Assembly (NCBI GenBank): GCA_963732925.1
Contig: CAVTBJ010000015.1
Location: 47,843-111,842, forward strand
Direction: 5' to 3'
DNA from: DASZRZ01 sp963732925
GTDB taxonomy: Bacteria; Acidobacteriota; Terriglobia; Terriglobales; Acidobacteriaceae
Length of the DNA stretch: 64,000 bases
In this document: positions 35,538 through 44,500 of the stretch, piece after piece
Layout: the number at the start of each line of letters is the position of its first letter
How positions within the stretch are numbered: position 1 is the stretch's first letter
Translations under genes and position numbers: made by a program
Notes under the pieces: model-generated
The model's database searches: none
What the model was told of the DNA's origin: nothing
What the model saw: only the letters and a program-made list of their open reading frames with translations

Positions 35538-36176
35538 ATGCGCCTCTACATCGCCACCACCAACCAGGGAAAACTCCGCGACTTCGCCGCCGCGGCGGGA
35601 ATCGAAATCGAGGTCGTCCCCGTGCCCGGCATGGCTGAAGTACCGCCTCCCATTGAGGATGGCGACACCTTCGAAGCCAACGCCCGCAAGAAAGCCGAAT
35701 ACTACAGCCGTCTACTTCCCGGAGAACTCGTCCTGGCTGACGACTCCGGCCTCGAAGTTGATGCTCTCTTCGGAGCGCCCGGCGTACACTCCGCTCGCTA
35801 CGCCGCGCTCGCGGAATCAGGCGATTCCGGCGAGACATCCAATCACGCAAACTCCACCGATGCCGCCAACAACGCCCGCCTGCTGCGCGAACTGGAAGTC
35901 GTTACCGACGACAGACTCCGTGCCCGCTTCGTCTGCGTGCTGGCCGCGGCTCGCGACGGCCGGACCGTCCTGACCACGCGCGGAGAGGTCCAGGGCATTA
36001 TCCTTCGCCAGCCCCGTGGTGTTTTCGGCTTCGGATACGATCCCCTCTTCTATCTTCCGAACCTGGGCAAGACCGCCGCCGAACTAACGCTGGAAGAAAA
36101 GGCCAAGATCAGCCATCGCGGACAGGCGTTCCGTCAGTTTCTGGAGCGGTACTCGACAGTGCGGCAAACTCCCTAG
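35538..36176 (+). CDS. rdgB: XTP/dITP diphosphatase (RdgB/HAM1 family)
   Basis: House-cleaning nucleotide pyrophosphatase that removes inosine and xanthosine triphosphates from the pool. 212 residues. Seen: the entry IATTNQGKLRDF, TFEANARKKAEYYS, the metal-site ELVLADDSGLEVDALFGAPG near residues 63-82, HSARYA, and the C-terminal FGFGYDPLFYLPNLGKTAAE and KISHRGQAFRQF. A short alanine/asparagine-rich insert (NHANSTDAANN) extends the loop before the second half. The ATG at 35538 follows a purine-rich leader with no strong Shine-Dalgarno. It is followed by a family 1 hairpin repeat. Confidence 0.94.
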   Translation: MRLYIATTNQGKLRDFAAAAGIEIEVVPVPGMAEVPPPIEDGDTFEANARKKAEYYSRLLPGELVLADDSGLEVDALFGAPGVHSARYAALAESGDSGETSNHANSTDAANNARLLRELEVVTDDRLRARFVCVLAAARDGRTVLTTRGEVQGIILRQPRGVFGFGYDPLFYLPNLGKTAAELTLEEKAKISHRGQAFRQFLERYSTVRQTP

Positions 36177-36198
36177 GAGCTCAGCCTTAGTCTGCCTG

Positions 36199-36238
36199 GT
36201 GCCTCATATCTGCCCGCTCTTGGCACATGCGGGTCTTT
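36199..36238 (+). repeat. Short dispersed hairpin repeat, family 1, copy 2
   Basis: GGTGCCTCAT, ATCTGCC-CGCTCTT-GGCACAT, GCGGGTCTTT. One mismatch in the 7-bp stem compared with copy 1 at 24037-24078. It lies 22 bases after the rdgB stop. Confidence 0.72.
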
Positions 36239-36322
36239 GCGCGTTCGAGACACTGAACCCCCGCTATTTTTCTTTTCTCTGACAACAGGTCTGAAGACCT
36301 GCTCCACCTTTACCTTTGCAAT

Positions 36323-36349
36323 AAAAAGCCCTCCGCACTCGCGGAGGGC
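36323..36349 (-). terminator. Rho-independent terminator for the korAB transcript
   Basis: GCCCTCCGC (36328-36336), loop ACTC, GCGGAGGGC (36341-36349). On the minus strand the stem is followed by TTTTTAT (complement of 36321-36327). Perfect 9-bp stem, 21 bases past the korB stop. Confidence 0.92.
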
Positions 36350-36369
36350 CATATCCAAATCAATCAGTT

Positions 36370-37407
36370 CTACCGCAATCTCTCCATGCACTCCTCCAGT
36401 ACGCTCTTTGGAGGACGCGTCACCTCCTGCGGTAGCGTTGCCAGGGGAAGCTCCGTCGTATTCAGCATTTCCAGGAAGTTGGGCGCCTGCGGGCTCACGT
36501 AGAACACGCCGGTCAGCACCTCCCCCTTCTCATGCGCATGCATCAGTCGTTTTACGGCCTCAATTTTGTTGGTTGGATCGTACTCTTCCTCCAGCTTGCG
36601 CAGTTGCAGGCGCGACCCGTCGTGCATAGTGACCTGAATGCTTTCCCCCGGATCGTACTCCACGTTAATGTCTTCAAACCCTGGGACAAAGCTCACGTCC
36701 TGCAGCGGTTCTTCGTGGTCTCGCGTGTACTTGTAGGACTTGGTCGAGCCCTCGTGATCGTTAAAGGTCACGCAAGGCGAAATCACGTCCAGCATGGCCG
36801 TCCCTTTGTGCGCGATGGCGGCCTTCAGCATGGCCAGGAGCTGCTTCTTGTCGCCGGAGAACGAACGGCCCACGAAGGTCGCGCCCAACTGGATCGCCAT
36901 GGAGCAGGTATCAATCGGCGGCAGGTCATTCAGCACCCCGGTCTTCAGCTTCGACCCCACATCCGCCGTGGCGGAAAACTGGCCCTTGGTCAGCCCGTAC
37001 ACGCCATTATCTTCGATGATGTAAATGATCGGCAGATTGCGCCGCATCAGGTGCATGAACTGCCCGATCCCGATGGACGCCGTATCGCCGTCGCCGGAAA
37101 CTCCAATGCACATCAGCGTACGGTTCGCCAGCATGGCCCCGGTGGCTACCGAAGGCATGCGTCCGTGCACCGCGTTGAAGCTGGCTCCGCGAGACAGAAA
37201 ATAAGCCGGGCTCTTCGACGAGCAGCCAATCCCCGAAGGCTTAATCACCTTCTCCGGAGTAACGCCCATCTCGTAGAACGCATCCACAATGCGCTCGGAA
37301 ATGGCGTTATGGCCGCAACCGGCGCACAGGGTTGTCCTGCCGCCCTTGTAGTCGATCACGGTCAGGCCGATGCGATTGGTTTTGGGAGCACTCGGTGTCG
37401 TTGCCAT
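36370..37407 (-). CDS. korB: 2-oxoacid:ferredoxin oxidoreductase, beta subunit
   Basis: TPP-binding beta subunit of 2-oxoglutarate (or 2-oxoacid):ferredoxin oxidoreductase, which decarboxylates a 2-oxoacid to its CoA ester and reduces ferredoxin. 345 residues. Seen: TTLCAGCGHNAISERIVDAF (Cys of the Fe-S/TPP region), KPSGIGCSSKSPAYF, the TPP motif VSGDGDTASIGIGQFMHLMR, IIYIIEDNGVYGLTKGQ, and SPCVTFNDHEGSTKSYK. The ATG at 37407 lies 4 bases after the korA stop, so it is translationally coupled. It ends at a strong terminator. There is no separate ferredoxin-like delta subunit, as expected for the two-subunit type. Confidence 0.92.
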   Translation of the reverse strand: MATTPSAPKTNRIGLTVIDYKGGRTTLCAGCGHNAISERIVDAFYEMGVTPEKVIKPSGIGCSSKSPAYFLSRGASFNAVHGRMPSVATGAMLANRTLMCIGVSGDGDTASIGIGQFMHLMRRNLPIIYIIEDNGVYGLTKGQFSATADVGSKLKTGVLNDLPPIDTCSMAIQLGATFVGRSFSGDKKQLLAMLKAAIAHKGTAMLDVISPCVTFNDHEGSTKSYKYTRDHEEPLQDVSFVPGFEDINVEYDPGESIQVTMHDGSRLQLRKLEEEYDPTNKIEAVKRLMHAHEKGEVLTGVFYVSPQAPNFLEMLNTTELPLATLPQEVTRPPKSVLEECMERLR

Positions 37408-37411
37408 TTCC

Positions 37412-39250
37412 TTATTTCCCCTCCTGTGAAACGATTTCGTCGGTGATCGAGCGGGCATCAATGGGCAGCCCGTTGTAGTGCCGCACGCTGCGCAGCCGCG
37501 TCACCTGGTGCGGATCGAGGTCCAGCTTGAGCAGCGTGAACATCTGCCCGTCCCGGTTCTGGTCCACCACGTACACCCGCTGGTGCGACTGCACGAAATC
37601 ATGCACGTCCCGGTTGAAGGGATACGCCCGCACGCGCAGGTAATCCGTTTCCACGCCGTACTCGTCGCGCAACTGGTCCCGAGCTTCCACCAGCGCCCAG
37701 TGCGAGGTGCCGTAGGCGATAATTCCCACCTCCGACTTCCCCGTCTGCACCACCTCCGGCTTGGGAACAAAGGAGCGCGCCGTCTCAAATTTCTTCGCCA
37801 GCCGGTCCATATTGTTCACATAGTCATCTGGCCGCTCGCTGTACTGCGCGTACTCGTTGTGTCCGCTGCCGCGGGCGAAATAGGCTGCCTTGGGATGCTC
37901 CGTGCCCGGCAGCGTGCGATACCCGATCCCGTCGCCGTCCACGTCCTTGTAGCGCGCGAATTCTCCCAGGCGGTCCAGGTCCTCCTTGCTCAGCACCTTG
38001 CCGCGCTGGATCGGCTTTTCCGGATACTCGAACGGTTCCGACATCCAGTTGTTCATCCCCAGGTCCAGGTCCGAGAGTACGAAAATCGGCGTCTGGAACT
38101 TTTCAGCCAAGTCGAACGCCTCCGGCGCCATGCTGAAGCATTCGCCCACCGACCCGGGAAACAGCAGGATGTGCTTGGTGTCGCCGTGAGAAAGAAAGGC
38201 TGTCGCCAGCACGTCGCCCTGCGCGGTGCGCGTCGGCAGCCCGGTAGAAGGTCCTACGCGCTGGATGTCCCAGATCACGCCCGGAACCTCCACGTAGTAC
38301 CCCAGCCCGGCGAACTCCGACATCAGCGAGACCCCGGGCCCGGCAGTGGAAGTCATCGACCGCGCTCCCGCCCAACCCGCGCCCAGCACCATGCCCACCG
38401 CAGCGAGCTCATCCTCGGCCTGGACGATGGCGAAAGTAGCTTTGCCGTCAGGACCAATGCGGAATTCCTTCATGTAATCAATCAGGGTTTCCACCAGCGA
38501 CGACGAAGGCGTAATCGGATACCAGGTCACGACCGTCACCCCGGCAAACATGCAGCCCAACGCCGCCGCCGAGTTGCCGTCGATGATGATCTTTCCCTGG
38601 TTCTTATCCATGCGGTCCACAAAGAACGGGTCCGACTTCACCAGCGTGGACGACGCATACTCGTACCCGGCGCGCGCGGCGCCAATGTTCAGCTCGGCGG
38701 CTTTCACCTTCCTGCCGAACTGTTTGCGGATGGCTTTTTCCACCTCCGCCATATCCAGCCGGAGCAGCCAGGCCGCCACCCCGACATAAATCATGTTCTT
38801 CACCAGCTTGCGCAGCTTGGCTTCCGGACATACCGGCCCTACCAGCTTGTCGTAAGGAACCGAGTAGAAGGTAAGATCGTTGCGCAGGTCGCGCAGCTTT
38901 AACGGCTCGTCGTAGAGCACCGCCCCGCCCGGAGCCAATCCCATCACATCTTCCCGCGCCGTCTCTGGATTCATGGCAATCAGGAAGTCGATCTCTTTTT
39001 TGCGCCCAATGTAGCCCAGCTTGTTGGCCCGAATGGTGTACCAGGTGGGCAGCCCGGCAATGTTGGACGGAAACAGGTTCTTGCCGGAGACCGGCACCCC
39101 CATCTGAAAAATCGTGCGTAGAAGAATTGTGTTGGCCGACTGCGAACCGGAACCGTTGACTGTAGCAACCTGGAGACTGAAATCGTTCACGATGCGCTGC
39201 TGCTCAACCCGACTGGCGAGCTCTTGCGCGCCTACGTCCGTGGTAGCCAT
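37412..39250 (-). CDS. korA: 2-oxoacid:ferredoxin oxidoreductase, fused gamma-alpha subunit
   Basis: 612-residue alpha subunit with the gamma domain fused at the N-terminus. Gamma part (residues about 25-205): VATVNGSGSQSANTILLRTI, GVPVSGKNLFPSNIAGLPTW, DFLIAMNPETAREDVMGLAP. Alpha part: GKIIIDGNSAAALGCMFAGV, WYPITPSSSLVETLIDY (the YPITPSS hallmark), ATFAIVQAEDELAAVGMVLG, GARSMTSTAGPGVSLMSEF, then the C-terminal transketolase-like domain with VGIIAYGTSHWALVEARDQL and VYVVDQNRDGQMF. The ATG at 39250 has AAGGATGG upstream. It forms an operon with korB and presumably supplies oxidative or reductive TCA flux. Confidence 0.93.
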   Translation of the reverse strand: MATTDVGAQELASRVEQQRIVNDFSLQVATVNGSGSQSANTILLRTIFQMGVPVSGKNLFPSNIAGLPTWYTIRANKLGYIGRKKEIDFLIAMNPETAREDVMGLAPGGAVLYDEPLKLRDLRNDLTFYSVPYDKLVGPVCPEAKLRKLVKNMIYVGVAAWLLRLDMAEVEKAIRKQFGRKVKAAELNIGAARAGYEYASSTLVKSDPFFVDRMDKNQGKIIIDGNSAAALGCMFAGVTVVTWYPITPSSSLVETLIDYMKEFRIGPDGKATFAIVQAEDELAAVGMVLGAGWAGARSMTSTAGPGVSLMSEFAGLGYYVEVPGVIWDIQRVGPSTGLPTRTAQGDVLATAFLSHGDTKHILLFPGSVGECFSMAPEAFDLAEKFQTPIFVLSDLDLGMNNWMSEPFEYPEKPIQRGKVLSKEDLDRLGEFARYKDVDGDGIGYRTLPGTEHPKAAYFARGSGHNEYAQYSERPDDYVNNMDRLAKKFETARSFVPKPEVVQTGKSEVGIIAYGTSHWALVEARDQLRDEYGVETDYLRVRAYPFNRDVHDFVQSHQRVYVVDQNRDGQMFTLLKLDLDPHQVTRLRSVRHYNGLPIDARSITDEIVSQEGK

Positions 39251-39420
39251 CGATTAAACCATCCTTGAAAGTGTCGCCACCCCACTGTAACGATGAAGGT
39301 AGGAGAATCGCATGTTAATTATATGACAGGGGTATAGGCTAGGAGCCATGCTTTCTGTTGCCCAACTGGGCGCGGAAGGACAGGGACACGAGGCGAAACA
39401 CAGCAGAAAACGTCAGATCT

Positions 39421-39512
39421 GTCATCGCGGGCGAACCCTGATACCCGGTATGTGGACGATTTGGCGGATGTCGGGCGCCCCATTCAAGCCCGATTTTGGC
39501 TTGAGTGGGGCA
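39421..39512 (+). repeat. Dispersed intergenic repeat, family 2, copy A, with strong hairpin
   Basis: Starts GTCATCGCGGGCGAACCC and ends with the near-perfect hairpin GCCCCATTCAAGCC (39477-39490), loop CGATTTT, GGCTTGAGTGGGGC (39498-39511). Only one mismatch in 14 bp. It occupies much of the 327-base gap between korA and the acetyltransferase; nothing else is seen there. Confidence 0.72.
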
Positions 39513-39577
39513 CTTTCCGATTGCCGGCTGCCCTCCTGCCCGTTATTAGCAGAGGTGGGATTTCCCCAGCATCACCT

Positions 39578-40138
39578 TCATCCACTGCGTAACCTCGCCG
39601 GATTCCCCATCACCGTCGCGCCCTCCGGGACGTCTCGCGTCACCACGCTGCCGGCCCCGATGATGGCGTTGTCCCCAACCGTAACTCCCGGCAGCAGGAC
39701 AGCTCCGCCCCCAATCCACACGTCCCGGCCAATCCGTACCGGTCGTCCCAGCTCCAGCAGCTGCCGCCGCAGCGCCGCATCGCGCGGATGATCGGCCGCG
39801 TAGATCTGGACGCCTGGACCCACCTGCGTCCGTTCCCCAATCGCGATCTCGTTCACATCCAGCAGCACGCAGTTGAAATTCAGAAAAACCCCGGCTCCCA
39901 GCCGGATGTTGAAACCAAAGTCACAACAAAAAGGAGGACGCACTACCACGCCTTCGCCCACGCTCCCCAGTCGCTCCCGCAGCAGTTGCCGCTGTTCGCC
40001 CACCGATAGCCCGTCCGAAGCGTTATACCGGCTGAGCCAGCCTCTCGTTGCCGCCAGTTCCGCCTGAATTTCCGGGTCGCTGGAAAGATACAGTTCGCCC
40101 GCCAGCATCTTCTCTTTTTCGCTGCGATTCGTATTCAC
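39578..40138 (-). CDS. Sugar O-acetyltransferase, maltose/galactoside acetyltransferase type
   Basis: Left-handed beta-helix (hexapeptide repeat) acetyl-CoA-dependent acetyltransferase of 186 residues. Seen: the Maac N-terminal domain SEKEKMLAGELYLSSDPEIQ, VRPPFCCDFGFNIRLGAGVF, FLNFNCVLLDVNEIAIGERT, the catalytic histidine in IYAADHPRDAALR, IGRDVWIGGGAVLLPGVTVG, and DNAIIGAGSVVTRDVPEGA. The substrate is probably a mono- or disaccharide; the physiological role of this family is poorly known. Flanked on both sides by family 2 repeats, which may mark it as a separately acquired or mobile segment (inference). Base use looks like its neighbours. Confidence 0.9.
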   Translation of the reverse strand: MNTNRSEKEKMLAGELYLSSDPEIQAELAATRGWLSRYNASDGLSVGEQRQLLRERLGSVGEGVVVRPPFCCDFGFNIRLGAGVFLNFNCVLLDVNEIAIGERTQVGPGVQIYAADHPRDAALRRQLLELGRPVRIGRDVWIGGGAVLLPGVTVGDNAIIGAGSVVTRDVPEGATVMGNPARLRSG

Positions 40139-40236
40139 GAAGGGAATATTGTCCGTTCCTTAGCCAGCGCGAGGGAAATCTATGGTTCTCGCGGTTCGGT
40201 TCTCGCGGTTCTCCACCTTTGCCGAACCTGAGTTCT

Positions 40237-40334
40237 GTGATCTTGAGCGAGCACGACCTGCAGGCAAGCGCGAGTCGAAAGATCTTGCGTTTTCGCCGGC
40301 GCCATTCAATCCTTGGCCTTAAGTGGGGTAGTTC
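40237..40334 (+). repeat. Dispersed intergenic repeat, family 2, copy C
   Basis: GTGATCTTGAGCGAG start, an internal CGAGTCGAAAGATCTTGCG, then arms GCCATTCAA ... CCTTAAGTGGGG and the same TAGTTC ending as copy B. Lies between the acetyltransferase start and the accA stop. Confidence 0.62.
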
Positions 40335-40353
40335 CCGAACCACCGCGAACACC

Positions 40354-41313
40354 CTATTCCACGGTGTAGAACTGCGCCATATTGCGGTACTTGAGGTAGC
40401 GTGCCTCCAGCAGTTCTGCCTTGGACAACCCTTTCAGCTCCTGTAACGCCATTTGCAGCGCGGAATCCAGCAACGCCGCCGCCGCCTCTGGGTCGTTATG
40501 CGCCCCGCCTTCCGGCTCGGGAATCACGCCATCCACGCAGCCCAGCTCCGTCAGGTCGCTGGCGGTAATGCGCAGCGCCTGCGCCGCCATCTCTTTGCGG
40601 CTGGCGTCGCGCCACATAATGGAAGCGCACCCTTCCGGCGAAATCACCGAGTAGACGCTGTTTTCCATCATCAGAACGCGGTCGGCCACCGCAATGGCCA
40701 GCGCCCCGCCCGACCCGCCCTCGCCCGTGACGGTTGCCACAATCGGCACTTCCAGCGTCGCCATGTCGCGCAAGTTGCGTGCAATGGCCTCCGCCTGGCC
40801 GCGCTCTTCCGCGCCCAAGCCTGGATAGGCCCCTGGCGTATCAACAAAGGTCAAGATGGGCCGTCCGAATTTTTCCGCCAACCGCATCACCCGCAGCGCT
40901 TTGCGATATCCATCCGGGTTCGGCATGCCGAAGTTGCGGTAGACCTTCGACTTGGTGTCCCGGCCCTTCTGCTGCCCAATCACCGCCACTTCTTCTCCGT
41001 GGAAGCGCGCCATACCGGCCAGGATGGCGTGGTCGTCGGCAAAGGCGCGATCGCCGTGCAACTCCGTCCAGTCGGTGAAGATGCGCTCCAGGTAGTCGAG
41101 CATCGAGGGACGCTGTGGATGCCTTGCCAGTTCCGTCTTGCGCCAGGCGAGCAGGTTCGCTTCCAGTTGCCGCCGCAGGGCGGTCACCTGTTCATGCAGG
41201 AGCTGAACTTGCTTTTGCGCATCGGGATTCGCCACGGCAACATCTTCCAGTTGCCCGATCTGCTTTTCAATCCGTTCCAGCTCGGTTTCTGCTTTGGCAG
41301 CGGAGTCTGTCAT
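40354..41313 (-). CDS. accA: Acetyl-CoA carboxylase carboxyltransferase subunit alpha
   Basis: Alpha subunit of the carboxyltransferase that transfers carboxyl from biotin to acetyl-CoA to make malonyl-CoA for fatty acid synthesis. 319 residues, normal. Seen: the N-terminal coiled coil (ELERIEKQIGQLEDVAVANP), HPQRPSMLDYLERIFTDWTE, LHGDRAFADDHAILAGMARF, VIGQQKGRDTKSKVYRNFGM, FVDTPGAYPGLGAEERGQAE, the oxyanion region VTGEGGSGGALAIAVADRVL, and YSVISPEGCASIMWRDASRK. AAGAGA precedes the ATG. It lies 212 bases after dnaE on the same strand; accA is a classic dnaE neighbour. Confidence 0.96.
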   Translation of the reverse strand: MTDSAAKAETELERIEKQIGQLEDVAVANPDAQKQVQLLHEQVTALRRQLEANLLAWRKTELARHPQRPSMLDYLERIFTDWTELHGDRAFADDHAILAGMARFHGEEVAVIGQQKGRDTKSKVYRNFGMPNPDGYRKALRVMRLAEKFGRPILTFVDTPGAYPGLGAEERGQAEAIARNLRDMATLEVPIVATVTGEGGSGGALAIAVADRVLMMENSVYSVISPEGCASIMWRDASRKEMAAQALRITASDLTELGCVDGVIPEPEGGAHNDPEAAAALLDSALQMALQELKGLSKAELLEARYLKYRNMAQFYTVE

Positions 41314-41525
41314 GATCTCTTTTTCTAGGGCGCGACTTCCGCCCCCTCTTTGACTCTTGCGTTGGACCGAATCTGCCGAAAAAGACTGCAGTCGGTGGCG
41401 CCGCCTTCAGGCCTGCGGTTCGATGAGTCTTCTGACTTGGCGGCGTTAGCCACTGCGCTACTCAACACGGCTTCTTCAGCACGCCCTACCCTTAGGAGTC
41501 ATCTTTAGCTGACCACCCTGCCACC

Positions 41526-44500
41526 TCAGTCGATCACGCGCACGCTTCCGCGTCCGAACAGCTCCTCCACGCGGGCGAAGAACGCGCGATCCGGCAGCAC
41601 ATTATATCGTTCCGCCTCCATCACGGCCATGAAGTCGCCCTCGCGGGTCACATCGAACAGAACCTTGGCCTCGCCCGGACGCGCCACGCAAAACGCGTGC
41701 AGCTCATCCACGCTCTCCGCACTCACTTTCTCCAGCGGAATCTGGATGCGGATGGAACGCGGCAGCCGCACCTTCACATCTTCCAGCGGTGTAATCTCCG
41801 TCACCGTCAGCTTGGCGTTGGTGTCTTCTTCCACCCGCACCCCCGCGCGCACCAGCATCGGGACTTCCAGCTTCAGCTTCTCCGCGTTCCGCTTGTAGGC
41901 ATCGGGAAAAACGATCATGTCCACCGTGCCCAGCATGTCTTCCAGTACCGCCTGCGCGTAGAAGTCGCCGCGTTTGGACTTCAGCACCCGCAGGTTGGTG
42001 ACGATCCCCGCCGTAGTAATGGTTTCATCTTTCCCCGTACCCTTGGACATGGCGCACACGTCCGCACTGCTCAACGCGTTGTAGGCCTGCAGCTTGTCTT
42101 CATATTTCTGCAGCGGATGCCCGGTGATGAAGAACCCCAGAATCTCTTTCTCCGCCGCCAGCCTCTGGTGCTCCTCCCATTCCGGCAGATCGGGCAGCGC
42201 CTCGTTGTCCGCGACGTACTTGGGCACGTCGTCGTCAAACACGCCGAACAGTCCATGCTGTCCGGCTTCGGCGTCGCGCTGCGCCTTTTGCGCCCGCTCC
42301 ATGGCCTTGTCTGCCACCGCCATCAGTTGCGAGCGCCGCCCCAGCGCGTCCATGGCCCCCGCCTTGATCAGCGATTCGATCACGCGCTTGTTCAGCAGAC
42401 GCAGGTCTACCTTCTCGCAGAATTCGAAGATCGAGCGGAACTGCTGCAGCTGCTTGCGCGCCGTAACGATGGATTCAATCGCGTTCTGCCCCACGTTCTT
42501 GATGGCCGCCAGCCCAAAGCGAATGGCATTGCCATGCGGCGTAAAACTGGCGTCGCTCACGTTGATGTCGGGAGGCTCCACCGGAATCCCCATCTCACGG
42601 CATTCATTGATGTACTTCACTACACTGTCCGTGTTCCCGGTCTCCGACGTCAGCAGCGCCGCCATGAACTCCACCGGATAATGCGTCTTCAAATACGCCG
42701 TCTGGTAGGCCAGCAGCGCATAGGCTGCCGAGTGTGACTTGTTGAATCCGTATCCTGCAAACTGCGCCATCAGGTCGAAAAGTTTCTCGATCTTCTGCTT
42801 GGGATAGCCGCGCTCCACCGCCCCCTGCACGAACCGTTCCCGCTGCGCGTCCATCTCCGCCGCAATCTTCTTGCCCATCGCGCGCCGCAGCAGGTCGGCT
42901 TCTCCCATCGAATAGCCGGCCAGCCGGTTGGCGATCTGCATCACCTGTTCCTGGTACACGATCACGCCCAGCGTCTCTTTCAGGATCTCGCCCAGCTCCG
43001 GCAACTCGTACTCGATCTTGCGCCGTCCCCATTTGCGCTCGATGAAGTCGTCAATCATGCCGCCCTGAATCGGCCCGGGACGATACAGCGCGTTCAACGC
43101 CGTCAGGTCTTCCGTGCTCGCCGGCTTGTAGCGCCGCAGCACGTCCCGCATGCCCTGCGATTCAAACTGGAAAATGCCGCTCGTCAGCCCCGCGTGGAAC
43201 ACCTTCTCGTAGGTCTCGCTGTCGTCCAGCGGCAGCGTTTCCAGGTCGAGATTCGGGTCCTTGGCTCGGATCAGCTTCAGCGCGTCGGTCAAAATGGTCA
43301 GCGTGGTCAGCCCAAGAAAATCCATCTTGAGCAGGCCCATCTTCTCGATCGCCTTCATGTCGAAGGCGGTCACGATTTCATCGTTCTTGGTCTTGTGCAG
43401 CGGCACCAGCTCGTTCAGCGGCTGCGGAGAAATCACCACTCCCGCCGCGTGCACACCCGCGTTGCGCACCAGCCCCTCCAGCTTGCGCGCCGTGTCGATC
43501 AGCTCCTTCACCTGTGCGTCGTTCTGGTAGGCCTCCTCCAGGGAGGGCGATTCCGCCAGCGCCTTTTCCAGCGTGATATTCAATTGCGCCGGCACCATCT
43601 TGGCGATGCGGTCCACGTCGCTGTACGGAATGCCCATCGCCCGCCCGGTATCCTTGATCGCCGCCTTCGCCGCCATGGTGCCGAAGGTGATGATCTGGGC
43701 CACGTTCTCCCGCCCGTACTTGCGCGTCACGTAGTCGATCACCTCTCCCCGCCGGTTCATGCAGAAGTCGACGTCGATATCCGGCAGCGAGACGCGCTCG
43801 GGGTTCAAAAAGCGCTCGAAGAGGAGTTCGTTCTGCAGAGGATCGATGTCCGTGATCCCCATCGCGTACCCCGCCAGCGATCCCGCTGCCGATCCCCGCC
43901 CCGGTCCCACGGGAATTCCACGCTCCCGGGCCCAGTGAATGAAGTCCCACACGATCAGAAAGTATCCAGAGAACTTCATCTGCTGGATGATGCCGATCTC
44001 CCGGCTCAGCCGCTGCTCGTATTCGCTCACCGCGTGCTTCAGCTTCCCTTGCCCTTCCAGCCGGCGGATGCCCTCTAGCCTCCGTGCGAATCCTTCCCGG
44101 GCAATGTACTCGAAGTAGGTATCGAGCGTAAACCCGTCGGGAACTTCAAAATGCGGAAATGGATTGGGAATCTTCGACAGCTTCAGGTTGCAGCGCTCCG
44201 CAATGTCCAGGGTGCGCGTCAGCACCTCCGGCGTGTCTCCGAACATGCGCGCCATCTCTTCGTAGCTCTTCACGTAGAAATGCCGCGTCTGGAACTTCAT
44301 GCGGTTGGTGTCCTGAATCACCTTTCCCGTCTGGATGCACACCATTACGTCCTGCGCATGCCAGTCGTCCTCGCACAGGTAGTGGCTGTCATTGGTGGCC
44401 ACCAGCGGCAGGGCCAAATCCCTGGAAAGCTGCTTCAACGCCGGATTGATCTTCTTTTCCTGCTCCAGATCCTGGTCCTGAATCTCCAGAAAGAAGTTTT

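Noticed and set aside
36532..38902. Long + strand frames opposite korB and korA
   Set aside because: Antisense shadows of the two conserved subunits; His/Arg/Gln-rich with no recognisable fold.
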